NCBI GenBank assembly: GCA_026936335.1
Contig: JAPMXV010000025.1
Location: 186,001 to 250,000, forward strand
Length of the DNA stretch: 64,000 nucleotides
DNA from: Mantamonas sphyraenae
Taxonomy: Eukaryota > CRuMs > Mantamonadidae
Reading direction: 5' to 3'
The stretch's first letter is position 1. The number at the start of each line of letters is the position of its first letter. A program made the translations under genes and the position numbers. The notes beneath the pieces were generated by a model. That model saw only the letters and a program-made list of their open reading frames with translations. It did no database searches and was not told the origin of the DNA. Below, piece by piece: positions 1 to 15,000 of the stretch.

Positions 1-3000
1 TGCCATCGCGATCAAACTTGGCCGCTGCAAAGTCGTTGCTTCCCAACGCGGTGTCAAACAGAGCACCCGCGCTGTAACCACAGGCATATACGTTGGAGTG
101 ATCGTCCACATCGATGTCATGCACCGACTCGCTTGTGGTGGTACCGTACTGGCGGCCCCACAGAAGGGTGCCCTGCGGCGAGAACTTGGCCACATACCAG
201 TCATTTCCTCCTTGGATTGTTGCATACAGAGATCCGTACGTGTTGGCTCCGACCAATAGGTTGCCCTCGTGGTCCCACGTGCTAGAGTATGCGTCTTCGT
301 TCGATCCCGTGCCAAACTGCAGCGTCCAATCGGCAGGTTTGACCGCGCTGCATCCGGTCACCGCCGTCTGCGCCGCCACCGTGTTGACTCCGTCAAACAC
401 GCGTGCGTACAGTGTGTCGTTGCCCAAGCTCGTGTCAAAGGTAATGCTCATGCCCAACCAGGCGGCCATGAGCTGTGCCGAGTTGCCCTGCATCGTCTTG
501 CTCTGCAATCCGGTGCCGTTCACGTTGCAGTTGCCACACGACACCGTCAGTTGCATGGTGCCGTAGTTTTCATAGTCGCTGATCGTCAGCGGGTAGTTGC
601 TGGTCACAAACGTCTCTGTGTTGGCCATGGTTGCAGGCATGCCCGTCACCGTGGGCGGCACGTCCACGTCCATCAGCCAGCCCATGGGGTCCCAGCTTCC
701 ACTCGCCGTGTTTCCAGGCAATGCCACGTTTGCACGTCCCGTAAAGAACACTTGGTTGTGACACGTGGACGTTGCATCCGTGAAAAAGGTTGTGCCGTAC
801 AGCGACAGCTGACGTGCAAACTGCAGCGTGCCCGTGTCTGCGTCCAGCACAAACACAGCAGCGTCGTTACCATTGCCTCCAGCTTGGTTTCCGAGTGAAA
901 CGTCACCGCCCGAGTCGCCACCCGCAGCCACAAGGCCGTTCGGAAGCGAGGAGATGGCCTGTATGTTGTCGGTCTTGTCCGTACCAACCATCCTTACCCA
1001 TGCAGTGTCACCAGTGGTCCTGTTGACCATCACCACAAAGCCATCACGGCCGCCCAGTGACGCCTGGCCTGCAAACGGGTTGCTGTCGGTGTACCCCGCA
1101 ACAGCCAAGCGGCCTCCAGGCACGAGCGTAACCTTGTATCCCTGCTCGTCGCTGGCACCACCCCACAGCCTTGTGTACTGGTGGTTGCCATCCTTGTCAT
1201 ACTTGACAAGGACCACATCGTAGCTTCCTCCGGCAAACGTTTGGCCGTTCAGCGCTCCCGTGACCCTGCCCACGCCGTACACAAATTCGTTCTCGTCCAC
1301 AACACCGTTCCAAAAGATGTCCGAGGCGCTCACTCCCAATTGGCGTTGCCACACGGTGGCACCGTCCGATGCCTTGTACTTGCCCAGATACATGTCCTCT
1401 GAACCGGCGTTGGCACCGCCAATTGTTCCCGAGGAGTACCCAAACACGTACATGTGCTCATCGTCGGGCGACATGCCCACTCCATGCAGCACTTCGTTTG
1501 CGGCCGTGCCCATCTGGCGAGTCCACACCCACTGGCCGGTCGGGCTCACCTTTCCCATCAGGAAATCGTTGCTTCCCGCATGAGCGAAACCCGGGAACGC
1601 CCCGTTGGTGTATCCAACCCAATAAATGTTGCCAGCGGCGTCTGTGGTCACCTCGTGGATGATCTCTGTGCCCGTACCACCCCTCTGGATGGTCCACGCC
1701 ACCTGCGTGCCTGTCGGATCGTACTTGCGAATGTAAATGTCCCAATTGCCAGCATTGCCCGTGGCAAGAGCTCCTGTAGTGTGCGCCGCAATGATCAGGT
1801 TGCCTTCGCGATCCACTGTGTTGGAGTATGCACGGTCGTCCGAGCTTGTGCCAAACTGAATGTAGCGCGGCTCGGGCTTGGGCAGGAAACACGAAATGAT
1901 CAACGACGAGTCACTGACCGTGTTGAAGCCATCGTTGACACTGACTGTCAGCGAGTCGTTGGCGTAGTCGTTGGAAAACACCACGCTGATGGTCGACCAG
2001 GCGCTCATCAGCTGTGCAGCCTTTCCGCGCACAACCAGCGTCGTGCTGCCCGTGCCGTTTACGTTGCAGTGTGCACACACCACCGTCATGTCCATCTCCG
2101 CGTCTTCGTAGTCTTCAATGAGAAGCGGGTATGTGGTGCCAACCTGCGCAATGCTGCTGGCAAAACTTGTCGGCAGGCCGCTGATCTGAGGCGGGGCGTT
2201 GATGTATCGCACCATAACCACCACATCTGAGCCGCCGGACGCAGCTTGGCCTTCAAATGCAGCATTGGCGAAACCGCCGAGCACAATCTGTCCGTCGCAA
2301 CCGGCGCTGGCGCCGCGGAACTCGTCCGAGGCCGTGCTGCCAAACAGCTTCGTGTCCCAAATACGGCCGTTCACATCGTACAGCACATACATGGCGTCGT
2401 CGCTACCCACAGGCGTCAGTCCGTTGATGGTGTTGCCCGCGCGACCGCCCATCACAATCAGGTTCGACGTGGTGATCGCCGTGGTCAGGAAGTAGTCGTT
2501 GCCCGAGTCAGCCTGTGCAGCCCACAGAAGGGATGCATCAGACGTGTTGAGAGCCACCGCCACAGCACCGACACCGGTGGTGGTAAAGCCGTTGAAGCCT
2601 GTTCCATGCACTTGCGCCGCCACAAACAGGTGGTCGCCGAGCACGACACACTTGCCGGCCTCATCGTATGCTGTGGAACCCAGCATCTTGGTCCACACCA
2701 GGTTGCCATCCTTGTCATACTTCACCACAAGGATGTCGTAGTTGCCAACGGCCGTCTGTCCGTTGAACGAGCCGATACCACGGCCCACGACGTACGCGTT
2801 GCTATGGGCATCGGTACACACACCGTAGCCCAAATCCGATCCCGTACCACCCGTCTGACGATGCCACACCATGTCGCCATTGCTGACCGACAGTTTGGCC
2901 ACGTACAAGTCGTTCGAGCCCTGCGGTGTGCCTGCGTAGCTGTCCGTGTAGCCGGCCAGGTACAGGTGCTGGTTGTCCGGCGTCAGAGCAACCACACCCC

Positions 3001-6000
3001 ACACGTCGCTTCCAGCGTTGCCGTACAGTCGCGTCCACACCTTGTTGCCATTCTTGTCGATCTTGATCACAAACAGATCGTTGCTGCCACTGTGGGTCTG
3101 GCCGTCAAACGCCGTGGCCGTGTATCCGCTCACGTACACGTTGTCCTGCACATCCGTGACCATGTCACGCACGTACTCTGTGCCGGCTGCGCCAGCCTGC
3201 ACCGTCCACATCTCCTGTCCGTACTTGTCAAACTTGCGAGCAAACGCATCGTAGCTGCCGCCGAAGCTCTGGCCAGGCAGTGCTGCCGCCACAGTACCCG
3301 CAACCACAATGTCCGAGTTGGTGTCGATGATCGCACCGTAGCCGTAGTCCGCTGCCGACGTGCCAAACTGCTTGGTGAAATCCGGCCCGCGCGGAGCGCA
3401 GCCAATAATGTCGGAGAAGATCGACCTCGTGGAAAAGGGATCCGACACAGTCACCACCAACGAGTCGTTGCCTCGCGTCAGGTCAAAGGTGGCACTCACT
3501 GTGGCCCACTGGCTCAACAGCGACGGGATCGTGCCCGTCATGCGCAGCGTCGTCGCACTCGTGCCGTTCAGGCTGCAGTACGCACACGACACCGTCAGGT
3601 TGAGGTGCGTGTCGTCAAAGTCGGTGATGTTCAGCGGATACTGCGCGCCCACGTGCGACTGGTTCGTAAAAATGGCCAACGGCAGGCCGCTGATCTGAGG
3701 CGGGGCGTTTGCTTCCCGCATCCATCCAAAGGCCTGGTAGCTGCCTTGGTTGGCCACTCCAGCAAAGTTGCCCGTGGTGGCGCCCGTCATGAACATCTGA
3801 CTGAAACAGTTCATGCTCGCAGAGCGCGGAATGAGCGTCCCCGTGTTGTCTGCGTACTGGAACTCGTACAGCAGCTCACCCGTAACCGGGTGCAGAAGGG
3901 CATAGTATGCGTCCTGGCCTCCGTTGGGGTTGTCCACACCTGGCAGAGTGCCGCCCACGTCGCCAAACACGCCCACGAGACCCGATGGAGCCACGGCCAC
4001 GCCCCAACCTTCGTCGGTGGTTGTTGTACCCAACATCTTGTTCCACAGCAGCGCACCCGTGCTTGCGTTGAGTGCCGCCACCATGTTGTCCTGTCCGCCA
4101 ATAAGCGGTACGCCGTTGACGGCGCCATTGACCAAACCATCGACAAACACGCGGCCGTTGTCGTACGCCACTCGGTATCCGTAGTCTGTCGTTGTCGAGC
4201 CCACCGTAGCACTCCAGATGATGGCCCCGTCTGGAGAGTACTTGACAATGCCATAATCGTAGCCTCCGTTGGTAGCCACGCCGTTGAACGGGTTGCTGGA
4301 TGTGTAACCGACCACGTAGATGTTGCCCTCGTCGTCCATCGTCAGGCCGTGTGCAACGTCATCTCCGCTGCCACCACACTGGCGCGACCACACCAAGTTG
4401 CCCGTTTCTGTGTCCACCTTGACAATCAGGAAGTCGTTGCTGCCCAGCGCCGTGTCCCCGTGGAACGATGTCGTCGTGTACCCGGCAGTGTAGACAAACT
4501 TGCCGTCAGGGGTGACCACTGCATCGGCACGGAAGTCGTCAGTGCCCGCAGAGCCGTACTGCTTCTGCCACACCACGTTGCCAGTCACATCGAACTTGAC
4601 CATAAAGGCATCCTGTCCGCCAAAGTTGGCATGGAACAGCGATCCCGATGTCGATCCACCCACATACATGTTACCCAACGAGTCGGTGTCGATGCTGTAC
4701 CCATAGTCGGTGGAGGTCGTGCCAAACTGTGTCTGCCACAGGGTGACGCCGTTGCGGTCCATCTTGCGCACGTACGCATCCCAATCACCAATGGCCGATC
4801 CAGCCAGCGCCCCACTGGTCGAAGACGCAATGTACAGGTTGTTCTGCCTGTCCACATTCGATCCCCAAGCGCGGTCGTCCGCACTGGTTTGCAAAATGAC
4901 TGCATCCAGGGTGGAGCGCGGACCCAAGCACGCCACAACGGACACGTGCACGCGAGCGGTCGTAAACCCGTCGTTCAGCGACACCGACAGGGTGTCGTTG
5001 TCACGTGTTGCGTCCAGAGTAAACGTCAGCGTCTTCCACAACGCCATGAGCTGCGCGGGAGTGCCACTGGTTTGCAGCAACACCCCGGTGCCGTTCACGT
5101 TGCAGTACGCACAGGACACGTTCATGCTGAGCACAGACGTGTCCACGTCGACGATGGTCAGCGGCGAGGCAGCCGCGTTCCAGGATCCCATCGACGCTTC
5201 GATCTTGTTCGGCAGGCCGGACACCTCAGGCGGCGCATTTGCGTCGGCCACCCACACAAACAGGTCGTAACTACCCTGGTTGGTGTACCCATCGGGCCAC
5301 GAGCTGCCAGAGCCACCCGAGATAACCACCTGGTCGTGGCAGTTGCACACCGCGTGACGCGGGTAGTCGTCGCCAGCAAGCGCCTGCTGCACATACTTCA
5401 GCACACGTCCCGTGGTCGCTTCGATCAGCGCGTAAAACACGTCGTTGGACGTACCGTAGTCGTTGTACGGCGTGTAGCCCTGCGTGAGACCAGCAGCCAC
5501 AAGCACACCGTCAGACGTGACGGCCACGCCGTGCGAGTAGTCCAGGGCATGGGTGCCAAACACGTTGTTCCACAGCAGGTCACCCGTGGTGGCGTTGTAG
5601 GCCACGACGGCTGCATCCTGCCCACCGATACGCTGCACGCCGTTGACGTCGCTGTTCACGTATCCGTCCACGAACACCATGCCCTTGTGGTAGGTCATGC
5701 GATGCACAACATCCGATCCGGCGCCACCAAACATACGTGTCCACACCACGTTTCCGTCGCGGTCAAACTTGATGGTCAAAAAGTCGTTGCTGCCTGCGTA
5801 CGGCTGGCCATTCACGCTGGCCGTCGTGTAACCGGACATGTACACGTTGCCGTGCTCATCCAAAGCGGCGCCGCGCATCCAATCATCCGCAGCACCGCCA
5901 CCCTGAGCACCCATCACAAACGCACAATCGCTGGTGGTGTACTTGACCCACACGAAATCGTGGCTTCCGTACCCCGTGCGCCCAGTCCACGTGGTGCTTG

Positions 6001-9000
6001 CCGACAGACCCACGGCGTAGAAATGCTTTCCATCAGGGTCAATGAGCAGTGCACGAAGGTCGTCGCTTCCAGTGGAGCCCACCTGCTTCGCCCACAGCTG
6101 GTTTCCGTTCTTGTCGAGTTTGATCAGGAAGCCGTCGTTTCCGCCCAGATGTGTGCCGACCAAGGTCGTCGTCGTGGTACCGCCAAGGTACACATTCTCG
6201 TCCAGGTCCACCACCACACTGTACACGTGTTCGGTGCCTGCCGAGCCCCACTGCTTGGTCCACAGCGCGTTGCCAAGATAATCCATCTTGCGCGCATACG
6301 CGTCCCAACCACCGGCGTTGGCGGAACCGAGCGAACCCGTCGTGGTCGATCCCACGTAAATGTTGCCAAACCTGTCCACCGTCACACTTTCACCGTTGTC
6401 GTTGCCAGAGCCACCATAGTGAGCTACGCGCTGCACACGCGGGTACGTGCACGCCTCCACCTGACGGCGCGAGCTGGTCGTGTGCGATGCGTCTGCCGCC
6501 GTCCATGTCACCGTGTCGTTGGCATACGAGGCGTCAAAGGTCACGCTCATGGTAAGCCAAGCGGCGTTGAGCTCCGCTGCGCGTCCGCTCAGAGTCACCG
6601 ACGGCGTCCCCGTACCGTTCACATTGCAACGGGTGCACGACACAGTAAACTGGATCACGTCGTCTTCGTAGTCATGAATCGTCAGCGGCTGCTGGGAGCC
6701 ATACAGCGGTGTGGAGGCGAGAACACGTGCAGGCAGATTTGTAAAGGTCGGCGCCTGGTTGGCGTTGACCACCCACACACCGGCGTCCTGACCACCCGCA
6801 CTTGTGTATCCAGGCAAGTTGCTGTTGATGTTCACACCTACAATCACCTGGCTGTAGCAATTCATGGCCAGGCCACGCGGTGTCATTCCTGTCGACGAGG
6901 CGTACACCTCGGTGCTCAGCAGCGTGCCGTTCTGCGCATGCGCCAGCACAACGACGTCGGTCGAACCGCCGTACAGGTGTCCGGGCCAGGCGCCAGTGGT
7001 GTCGACCATGGTGACAATCATACCGTTTGCAGCCACTGCAATGCCGTGGCCGAAATCTCCGGACGTGGATCCTGCCATGGCAGCCCACTCTACATCGCCG
7101 TTGCTCGACCAAAGCGACACCAGTGCAAAGTCGTTGGAGCCCACCAGAGTCTGGCCGTACGCTGCGGCGCTGAAGTAACCCGTCACGTAGACGCGTCCGT
7201 GGCGTGCAGCACATTTGTATGCCACATCGCTCCCGGTGCTGCCCACAAACTTGGTCCACTGCCGCGTGCCCTCCGAGTTGTACTTGACGATGAAAAAGTC
7301 GTTGCTACCAATCAGAGTTGCGCCTTGGAACGCAGTCGGCGAGTAGCCCACAAGGAAAACGTCGCCGGTGGTCTCGTCCACACAAACGTGAAGACCCACG
7401 TCAGAGCCCGTGCCACCCGCCATGACACCCCATGCCGTCGCACCGGTCGTCACATGCAGCTTGGCCACAAAGCCATCGTTGCTGCCTGCGTTGGCACCCA
7501 TCAGCGCGCCACCTGTGTAGCCTCCAATGTACACAAACGCCTCATCGGGCGACATTGCCATGCCGCGACAGTAGTCTGCAGCCGTGGTTCCGATCTGCCT
7601 GCCCCACACCAGGGTGCCGCTGGGGTCGATCTTGGCAACCACGACGTCGGTTGAGCCGTATGCAGATTGACCAAACAAAGCGGCAGCGTTTGTGTAGCCA
7701 CACACGTATGCGTAACCGTCGCTGTCCACCACCATGGCCTGCAAGCGATCGTCTCCCGATGTTCCTTTCTGCCACGTCCACAGACGGTTGCCCTGCGGGT
7801 CCATCTTGGTCAACGTTACATCAGCGCTACCCGCCGCGGCGCCACCCAGTGACCCCGTGCTGTAGCCCGCAGCGAACATGTTGCCGCGAACGTCAATGGC
7901 TTCCTCTTCCACCTGTTCCGTACCCGCGGTGCCAAACAAGTGGAAGCCCTCGACGTTGCGAGGAGCGTTGCATGCCAACACAGGCACATACTCCGTTGCC
8001 GTGCGCGCGCCGTCGTACACGGCCACCGTCAGCGTGTCGTTGCTGTAGGCGCTGTCAAACGCCACGGAAATCGTGCTCCATGCCGCGCTAACAACCGCAC
8101 CGGAGCCCTGGACTTGTACGCTGTTGCTTCCGGTGCCGTTCAGTGCACAATGGGCACATGACACCGTCATCGTCAGCGTGGCGTTCTCGTAATCGACCAC
8201 TGTAATCGGGAGGGCCGACAGGCTGGTCACATTGGGAGCGTACAGGCTGACAGGCAGACCAGAGATGGTGGGCAGCATGTTGGCCCACGGAAGCCACATC
8301 AGCACATCGTCATTGCCACCAGCTGGCGTGAGGCCATCCACAGCCGCCGACGCCGGCGTCGTAATCACCATCTGGCCATAGCAATTCATCGCTTGCCCCT
8401 TGTTGTCGAGCGACGCTGGCGTCGTCAGCTGCTCCACCTTCAGCAACGTGCCGTCGGCGCTAAGCACCGCCAGTGCAAGATCCTCCGAACCACCGTATGT
8501 GTAGCCAGGGAAGCTACCCGTAGTGCGCAGTGATACGGCCACAGTCCCCCATGGCGTCACATCGACGGGCCCGTAGTGAACATCCTCGCCGCTCGTGCCC
8601 ACAAGCCTGACCCACTCCACGTCGCCTGTGCTCGTCCACAGAGACACCACACTGACGTCGTACACACCTCCCGCGCGTACTTGTCCAAACGCATCGCCTC
8701 CAAAATGACCGGCCAAGTACAATCGGCCATTGTTCATCCCGCAGCCGTGTGCGTAATCGTTGCCACCGCTTCCCACATTCTTCGTCCACTGATGGGAACC
8801 GGCCGCATTGAACTTGACTGCAAAGTAATCGGAAGCGCCTGCACTCGAAGCGCCGTCAAACACTCCACTCGTGTCGCCCACCACGTACACGTTGCCCTCT
8901 GTGTCTGTGCACACACCGCGTCCTACGTCGGAACCTGCAGCGCCCCTTTGACTGGCCCACTGCTGCGCGCCGTTTGAGGTTGCACGTGCGGTCACAAACA

Positions 9001-12000
9001 TGTCGTTGCTGCCACCCGACGCGCCGTACAGCGCCCCAGTGGTGTATCCAGAAACGTACACGGTCTTTTCATCCGGCGACAGAGCGACGCGTGTGGCGAT
9101 ATCGCTGGCCGTGGAACCAAACATGGCTCCCCACACCAGAGTGCCATTCTTGGCCAGCTTGACAACCCAGCCGTCGTTCGATCCCTGGTTGGTGCCCGAG
9201 AACGCGCCGATGGTTCCTGCGCTGTACCCACAAGCGTACACGTTGCCAATCGAGTCGACCACCACACCTCCAAAGGGGATGTCTGAACTCGTGCCACCCA
9301 CTTGCCATGTCCACAGCACATTGCCCTTGGGATCCATCTTGCGCACAAAAATGTCGTCGCCACCTGCGTTGCTCCCACCCAGGTTGCCTGTCGTGTAGCC
9401 CGCAACATACATGTTACCCTGCGCATCCACCGCCACTCCCTCCGGGTAGTCCTGCGCGCCCTCGCCAAACATGAGCAGAGACGACGATGTGCTCTCAAAG
9501 GTGCACGACTTGACACCCACCACATTCGTCACTGTGTTCAGGCCATCGTACACCGTCACCGTCAACGTATCGTTGCTGTACGCAGCGTTGAACAAAATCG
9601 AAATGGTGTTCCACGCTGCGCTCAGAGCCGCACGCGTGCCCTGCACCTGCAGTGTGTTGCCACCGGTGCCGTTCACCACACAATGAGCACATGACACCGT
9701 CAAGGTCAACTCGGTGTACCCGTGGTCAATCACTGTGATCGGGTAGTTCGACAGCAGCGTGACACCTGCTCCCGCATCCAACGACACAGGCACACCCGTG
9801 ATCGAAAGCGGGACCTTGATGTCAAGCATGGCCACCACTACATCGTTCGTACCGCCCAGATAGCTGTTGGATCCATATCCAGTGGTCACCCGCATGGCCT
9901 GCACGAGGCGGTCGTGGCAATTGATGCTGGCGCGGCGCGCAACGTTGTCACCGGGTTGCGAGTTCTGCTCAACATACAACAGTTCGCCCTGGGCCGTAAA
10001 TACGGCGGCAAACGTGTCATACGTCCCCTGCAGCGTGTATCCACTGAGACTGCCACCCACCGTACCACTCACGATGATTCGCCCGATCGAGGTCACCACC
10101 ACGGAGTACCCATCATCTGCCCCAGTTGTGCCCACAGTGCGCGTCCACAGCGTATCGCCAGTCGTCGTATTCAGCGCCATCACGAACGCGTCTGTGCTGC
10201 CCATATTCGGCTGGCCGTTCAGCGCGCCAGCTGTGCTGCCGACAATGAACAGCATGCCGTTGTGAACTGTGGCGTCGTGCGTGAGCTCTGCGGATGTCGT
10301 GCCCACCTGGCGAGTCCACACAACGTTGCCGTCCTTGTCAAACTTGAGGGCAAGGACATCTGTCGACCCATTGTTGGCTTGTCCGTTCACCTCCGCCCCG
10401 GCCCATCCAGCAAGATACACGTTGTCCATCGCATCCACGCCAACGCCCCAGGCCTGGTCGTCACCGCTTCCTCCCACCTGCTTGTACCATGCAACCGTGC
10501 CGTTGCTGGTGTGCACTTTAGCCAAACCCGCGTCGTCTGATCCTGCATTGGTGCCTCCAAGGTTGCCCGTAGTGCGGTACCCTATGTACAGCGACTGCTC
10601 GTCGTTGCTCAACTCGCATGCGTACGTTCGTTCATCACCTGAGCTTCCGTACTGCTTCGACCACACAACATTCCCATCGCTTGTCATCTTCACGATGGTA
10701 AGGTCAAATCCACCGGCAGAGGTGCCAAACAGCGACCCGGCACTGAAACCGCAAAAGTACACATTGCCCTGTGTGTCAACGGTCACAGCGGTACCCCACT
10801 CTATCGCAGACGTACCGAACTGCTTCTGCCACAGCGTGGTGCCGTTGTGTGCTAGCTTGACGAACCACTGGTCAACAGCGCCGGCGTTGGCCGCCGCCAC
10901 ACTGCCATACGTGGATCCAACCGAGTACACGTCGCCCATCGCGCTCACCGCAGTGCCATAACTGCGATCATCACCCGAGCCACCAAGCTGGGCGTCCCAC
11001 GTAGTTGCTGGTGTGTCACTGCACGCGTACACCTTTGTCGTTGCGCTCACCGTCCAGCGGCTGTCGTACACGGTCACCACCAGTGTGTCTGCGCCCGGAA
11101 ACGTTGCCGACAATGTGCTCCACGCAGCCTGCAGCTGTGAAGGCGTACCTGTCGTCATCCACACAGTGCTGTTGCTGACAGACAGCGCACACTGAGTGCA
11201 CGTCACCGTCATGTTCAGCACGCGATTCTCTGGATCGACAATGCTCAGCGGGTAAAGCGACCCCATGGCATACTGACCGGGGCTCACACCCGCGGGCAAT
11301 CCGCTTACTGTGTGGCGTCCGTTGATGTCAAACGTCCACACCATGGAGTCCGTGCCACCGCCATTCGTTGTGCCTGTCCACGTGGTGGACGCGGACAAGC
11401 CCGAAATCACCGCCTGATGATGGCAGTTTGTGTCGATGGCACGCGGCGTGTCCAGTCCAGACCCGCCCAGCTGTTCGCGATACTGCATGTTGCCGCTGAG
11501 GTCGTACACTGTGTAAAACAGGTCCGTACTGCCTGCGTTGGTGAACCCGGCAAAGCTGCCGGTCGTTTCGCCTGCGCTCACAACCATGCCAGCAGGTGTC
11601 ACACCCACCGCGTGGCCGGTTTCGCTGCCACTCGTGCCCTCCATTCGCGTCCACAGCGTGTTGCCAGTCGCCATATCCACGGCCACAAGGAGCAAGTCTT
11701 GGCCGCCTGCGCTCGTCTGGCCGTTCACTGTCCCGCTTGCATACCCTTGGCCCAACGCAACGCCGTGCGACACAGTGCCACGGTAGTAAAAGTCGTTGGA
11801 GGCACCGCCTGCGCTGGCAGTCCATCCCAGGGTGCCGTTTGCATGGAACTGCATCATCAGACCGTCTTGTCCGCCTGCGTGTGGTGCTCCGTTTGTCACT
11901 GCGTTGGTGACACCAAACACCACCACGTCGTCGTCGGCACCCACGCCGATTCCACGGCCGTTCTCCGTACCGCTGCCTCCACCCTGTGCGATCCAAACCG

Positions 12001-15000
12001 TTGAGCCGTCGCTCGCAGACAGTTTGGCCACAAACATGTCCGCGCCACCGCCACTGGCCGCTCCCATGGTTCCCAATGTTGTGCCTGCCACGTACACAAA
12101 CGATTCGTTGGAACTCAGCGCCACTCCGTATCCATCTTCGCCCGCAGATGTACCAAGTTGCACCTTCCAAATCTCACTGCCGTCCGTGCCATTCAGCTTG
12201 ACCACAAACGCGTCGCCGCCACCCAAGGCAGGCCCAAACACTCCGCCGCTTACGCTGCCACACACATACACGTCGCCACGCACGTCCATGGCCGCGTCAC
12301 GACCAAAGTCGCTACCACCTGCTCCCTTTTGGTAGCCCCACGCAAAGGAACCGTTCTTGTACAACTTGTACGCAATGACGTCCCAACCGCCACCGTTTGT
12401 GGCAAACAGGCTTGCATCGGTAAACCCGGCCACGGCCACATCGCCATTGGCACCCACAGCCACGGCGTGGCCGCGGTCGTCACCAGCACCGCCGACCATG
12501 TTGAACTCAAAGCCCACCCTCGAGTCTGCGAAGCAGTGTGACAGGGCAATGGCCTTTGTGGTTGTGTGCGAGCTGTCCTGCACCACAATGGACATGGATG
12601 TCGTCGACGAGTCCACACTGGTCACCAGGCTTGCCCAGAAGCTGTTCAGTTGGGCGGCTGTGCCCGTCACTCCCACGCTGCTGCTGCCCGTGCCGTTGAT
12701 GTTGCATCGGAGGCACGACACTGTCATCCTCAGCGTAATCGAGTCCACATCGGACACCGTGATGGCGTGCTCGCCGTGTACAAATGTGTCCGCGTTCAGA
12801 CTCGCCGACGCCGGTGCTGTCACCGTCGGTGCAAGACCAAAATCGGTGAGAAGCATGGCAGCCGGGTCGGTTCCACCTGCGTTGGTGTTTCCTGCGCCAA
12901 GGACGCCATCGGTGCGGCCCACAATCACAATTTGCCCCTGGCAGTTTGTGTCCATCGAGTACCAGTAGCTGGGACCCGGCGTGGCCTCACCACGCTGTTC
13001 CGTCCACAGCACATTGCCCGACGCGTCGTACGCTCGCAAAAACAGGTCCGGTGCAGTTTGCACCGTCGCTGCAAGATTGCCATCCGTGTAACCGCCCAGG
13101 ACAATGGTGCCCGTGGGAAGCACAGTGATGGCATGTCCCAACTCGCTGGCGGTCGTACCAACGAGTCGCAGCCACTGCAGCGCACCCGTGCTCTTTTCCA
13201 GTGCAAACACCATGCCATCGTTGCCGCCTGCGTTGTTCTGACCCTCAATCGTGGTCGAGGTCGTGTAGCCGGCCACATACACGTGCGACGACGTTGCGTG
13301 GCAACGGAATGCCTGCTCGGTGCCCGTGTCGCCCACAAACTTGGTCCACAGCCACGTCCCATTCAATGCGTACGCAACCACGCCCACATCGGAACCGGCG
13401 GACAGTGTCTGGCCGTCAAACGAACTTGACACAATCGCAATGGAGTAAATGGTGTTGTCTGGGCCCATGCACATCCCACGTGCCACGTCCGAACCCGTGC
13501 CACCGCGTTGGTCCACCCACACCGTGTTGCCATCGGTGGCGTTGACCGCGAGGACGACCACGTCGTTTGATCCTGCACTCGTGCCGCCCATGTTTCCGTC
13601 TGAGGCGCCAGTCAAAACCACGTACTGGCCGCTGCTGTCCACTGCCACCTGCTGGGCATTGTCGGTGCCCGAAGTGCCGTACTGCTTTGTCCACACGTGG
13701 TTGCCGTTGCGATCCAGCTTCACCAGCAGGAAAGACGATGTCCCAACGGCTGCGACGCCGTTCACCGTTCCTTCCGCGTTTCCAGAAGCATACACGTTGC
13801 CCTCGGCATCGGTATCCACACCACGGAACTGGTCGTTGCCCGTCGATCCAGTTTGATACGACCACGCAACCGTGCCATTCGGGTGCAGCTTCACCACGTA
13901 CGCATCTTGTGCTCCGACGTGTGTCCCGCCCAGCAACGAGGCGGACGTGTAACCAACGTACAGCACATCACCAAACGCATCAAAGGCGGTCGAGTAAGCC
14001 CACTCGGCGCTCGATGCCGTGCCAATCTGCGCCGTAAAGGCAACGCCTGGCGTGCATCGCGCCGCCACAGTCACTGTGTACTGCGCTGTCGTGTATCCGT
14101 TGTCCACCGTCACTGTGACCACATGGTCACTCTTGCCTCCCTTGGGTGTGATCGTCACCGCCTGCCACGCGGTGGCCAGCTGTGCTGCGCTGCCTGAAAT
14201 GGTCGATGGTGCGACCGCAGCGCATGTGGCACACGTGATCGTGATGGAGCCTTGGTTGCCCAGAGCAAGGTTTACGCTGATCGGGTACGCCAGTCCAAGC
14301 GCATATGGCGTGTCCCAGGTGGCTCCCGAGGTCACCGTTGCAGTTGGCAATCCGCTGAGAGTGGGTCCATCCACAGTGAACGCGTACACATACGCATCAC
14401 GCCCGCCACCATTCGTGTTGCCAGGCATGGCACCGTATGTCAGACCACTGATCAGCACCTGGCCACGGCAGTTGGCATCCGCGTTGCGCACAATATCCTC
14501 CGAAGTCGTGCCGTACTGCACATACTTTTGCACATCACCCGCGCTGTTGTACACTGCGTACCCGGCGTCGCCTCCTCCCAATTCGGATTGGCCAGGAAGA
14601 ACCGTGCCTGCTGCAAGATCCATTGCCACCACAAAGCTGTTGCCAGCCGTGATCGCGGCGCCCCACGCCAGGTCGTTTCCTCCGCCGCCGGCCACACGTG
14701 CCCACATCACGTCTCCTGTGCTCGCGTTCACCGCAAGCGCCGTTGCGTCGTAGGCCCCGTTTGTGGTCTGGCCGTAAAAAGTACCTGCGTTGGTGCGTCC
14801 CGCAAGCAGCAACGAGCTGCCGTCGTCACTCACGGCCGCCCGGTACAGGTAGTCGTTGCCCGTTGTGCCGTACAGACGCGTCCACACTTTGTTGCCTTCG
14901 CTGTCGTACTTGATCACCAGTCCGTCGGCGCCGCCCTGGTTCGTCTGGCCGTCAAAGCCGCCCGTCGTGTAGCTGACGATGTACAGATTGTCTGCACCGT

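Noticed and set aside
2246-7654. Plus-strand open frame of about 1,800 codons
   Set aside because: It lies antisense to the megaprotein and has no recognisable domain. It exists because the repeated, GC-rich sense codons rarely create stops in that antisense phase.
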